Assembly (NCBI GenBank): GCA_030062745.1
Contig: CP099848.1
Location: 6,965,501 to 7,029,500 of the forward strand
Source: Capitulum mitella
Taxonomy: Eukaryota > Arthropoda > Thecostraca > Pollicipedomorpha > Pollicipedidae
DNA: 64,000 bases
Direction: 5' to 3'
This document shows, one piece after another, positions 62,094 to 64,000 of the stretch; within the stretch, counting starts at the first letter, position 1, and every line of letters begins with the position of its first letter. The notes under the pieces were generated by a model. It ran no database searches and was not told the DNA's origin. It saw only the letters and a list, made by a program, of their open reading frames with translations. The translations under genes and the position numbers were made by a program.

Positions 62094-62451
62094 GGTCGAC
62101 GAGGGCGGCCCCCCGCCGAGAGGCGTGAGTCAGACCGCACCGGCGTCCAACAGAAGCGGCGCCGCTGCCAGCGACGGGCGAGAGGGCCCGTCGCCTCCGG
62201 CGAGATGTACTCCACGGCGTGGCGCCATGAGTGACGTCACCGCATCCGGAGCGGGCCTCCGCGCCCGACCCGGCTGGCGCTAGCTGTTAATTAGCCCTCG
62301 GGCTGTGATGATCACTGCAGCCTCCTTAACTGCCAGGTATTTTGGGCGGGACTCCGTGAAAATGCGTAGATTTTTAAGTGGCGTTTGTGACCTCTGACAT
62401 AAGCCTGCCCGAGAACACGCGACACGACATCGAACGTCATATTTCACGTGC

Positions 62452-62574
62452 TGTGGCGGCTCGTGGTCTCACAAACACCTGAGGCACAACGCATGTGTAG
62501 CACCAACCTGTCTTAAATATGTCCGTTTGTCTTATATACGTTATATCAAATTTTTATATTTGTCTTATATACAT
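62452..62574 (+). repeat. Dispersed repeat, left part interrupted by mariner
   Basis: Contains GTGGCGGCTCGTGGTCTCAC, AAACACCTGAGGCACAACGC, TAGCACCAA and GTCCGTTTGTCTTATATACG, collinear with 57715-57810. Confidence 0.7.
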
Positions 62575-62575
62575 A

Positions 62576-63897
62576 CGAGGGGTGTATGAAAAGTTTTAAG
62601 CATCGTGTATAAGAAGCATTGATGCATGGTCAAACCTATGATTTTTTTGAAAGCACTGCCTTTTGTAAGTATTCCTGCCAAATTTTTGATTCTAACATGT
62701 TTCTTATTTTTTGCAGATTTTTGAATAAGCAAGGGTCAAGGATTCAGTGAAAAATGGAGAAAACAGAAATTCGTGCAATCATTAAGTACCTGCATTTGAA
62801 ATTCATGACTGCCTCAGAAATTCATGATGACATGTTGAGAACATTAGCAGAGAGTGCCCCTTCATATGCGACAGTCACACGTTGGATCAAAGAATTCAGA
62901 GGGCAGAGACAGAGACAGTGAATTCAGAGGGCGTGGCAGAGACAGTGTTGAAGATGACCCGAGGTCAGGACGACCCCCAACGGCAACAACCAAAGATAAC
63001 CTTGACCTTGCTCTGCAGATGGTCAAGCAAGATCGTCGGATATCATGTCGTCAGATAGCAGAGAGACTTGGGATATCCATTGAGCGAGCAGACAAAATTT
63101 TGACCAAAGAACTGGGATTCTCAAAGGTTTCTGCAAGGTGGGTCCCTCGTCTTTTGACACCTGAACAGAAACGCACCAGGTGCGCTGTATCCAAGGGCAA
63201 TCTTGAACTGTTTGAAGCTGATGAAGACAATTTCCTTGTTCGATTCATCACTATGGATGAAAGCTGGGTTCATCACTACCAACCCGAAACCAAAGAACGA
63301 TCAAAGCAGTGGAAGCACATGTCATCTCCGACCCCAAAGAAGGCCAAGGTCGTTCCTTCAGCTGGCAAGGTCATGGCCTCTGTTTTCTGGGATTCCCAGG
63401 GTGTCATACTGATCCAATACCTTCAGAAGGGCCACACAGTGACTGGCCAGCATTATTCTGGACAACTGAATCGCCTACGGGAAGTAATCAAAGAAAAAAG
63501 GCCAGGAATGCTCACAAGAGGAATCCTCTTCCACCAAGACAATGCACCAGCCCACACCTCAGTGATTGCCATGGCAACAATTCACGATTGTGGATTCGAA
63601 CTTGTTCCCCATCCACCTTATTCGCCAGACCTGGCCCCCTCCGACTTCCATCTTTTCCCCAAATGAAAAAAGCCTTGGCTGGTCGCCATCTTGCCAGTGA
63701 TGATGACGTCATAGCTGCAGTCGAGGGGTTTCTTGAGTCCCAAACAAAAGAGTTCTTCTACACCGGGATAAAAGCGCTCCAGCACCGTTGGAGCAAGTGT
63801 TCAGCCCTTGAGGGGGACTATGCTGAAAAATAAATCATCAAAATCCCTTCTCCCTTTTAGTTTTTTCTGATGCTTAAAACTTTTCATACACCCCTCG
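62576..63897 (+). mobile_element. mariner-type DNA transposon, non-autonomous (broken transposase)
   Basis: Perfect 29-bp terminal inverted repeats (62576-62604 and 63869-63897, starting CGAGGGGTGTATGAAAAGTT) are flanked on both sides by TA, the target duplicated by Tc1/mariner elements. The element is about 1322 bp, the usual size for mariner. It carries one transposase gene with two frame-breaking lesions. The intact, identical ends imply a fairly recent insertion, or mobilisation by a transposase supplied elsewhere. Confidence 0.96.
62754..63833 (+). pseudogene. mariner transposase, two frameshifts
   Basis: The frame starts at ATG 62754 (MEKTEIRAIIKYLHLKF) with the N-terminal DNA-binding region. 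It stops at 62919 because a 28-bp tandem duplication beginning GAATTCAGAGGGC shifts the frame. The rest continues in another frame: second helix-turn-helix (RISCRQIAERLGIS), WVPRLLT, and the catalytic region with MDESWVHHY (Asp at 63256), HQDNAPAH (Asp at 63538) and APSDFHLF (Asp at 63643). Exactly 34 residues separate the last two Asp, the D,D34D signature of mariner. A second break at about 63661 (one A missing before ATGAAAAAA) shifts the C-terminus (MKKALAGRHLASDDDVIAAV to a TAA at 63831). Not functional as it stands. Confidence 0.93.
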
Positions 63898-64000
63898 TAT
63901 ATCAAACCTCAAATGAAATCCGACGCTATGCAGACTGATGTATACAAAAAAAACGCAATGTCGCACAATGCACCACTTTCGGTGTTTTGTCTCTTTTCTG
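63898..64000 (+). repeat. Dispersed repeat, right part interrupted by mariner
   Basis: Contains AAACGCAATG, CAATGCACCACTTTCGGTGT and TTTGTCTC, resembling ACGAAATGC...GACGCATCACTGTCGCTGTT in the copy at 57715-57910. It continues to the end of the window. Confidence 0.55.

Overview
The window looks like one contig from an invertebrate animal, most likely an arthropod and perhaps a crustacean. Genes are split into short exons with GT-AG introns, coding exons are GC-rich, and the non-coding DNA is full of microsatellites, minisatellites, a mariner element and short dispersed repeats. The arthropod guess is inference, resting mainly on a receptor tyrosine phosphatase that resembles Ptp99A.

Layout. 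(1) 1-2178: a tandem duplication of about 135 bp, then sequence with no gene that I recognise. (2) 2179-18850, plus strand: a SUN-domain nuclear-envelope protein in about 14 exons. The C-terminal SUN domain (three exons, 17236-18850) is unmistakable. The transmembrane and coiled-coil exons (13904-16801) are well supported by matching splice phases. The N-terminal exons are inferred from phase-matched open frames, and intron 1 is 8.9 kb long and contains several GC-rich islands. (3) 18851-21480: a gap between two genes that converge. (4) 21481-36939, minus strand: the intracellular part of a receptor-type tyrosine phosphatase with two PTP domains. Thirteen exons and one duplicated exon were read by eye with matching phases. 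The ectodomain and transmembrane exons were not found. (5) 36940-54317: mostly repeat-rich DNA with GC islands at 37.5-38.1, 44.3-44.7 and 50.2-51.1 kb, several decayed tandem arrays with a period near 22 bp, and one unassigned minus-strand exon at 50.1-50.4 kb. (6) 54318-55096, plus strand: a small uncharacterised gene with either a 38-nt intron or a two-base frame slip. (7) 55097-64000: dispersed repeats, a GC island near 62 kb, and a mariner element (62576-63897) with intact ends but a broken transposase, inserted into an older dispersed repeat.

The two main genes do not form a pathway. The SUN protein would anchor the cytoskeleton to the nucleus through KASH partners. The phosphatase would act at the plasma membrane. 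The most notable observation is in the phosphatase: its second domain carries two adjacent versions of one exon (each 132 nt, phase 0, only 48 nt apart), which looks like a mutually exclusive splicing switch. Both phosphatase domains also lack residues normally needed for catalysis.
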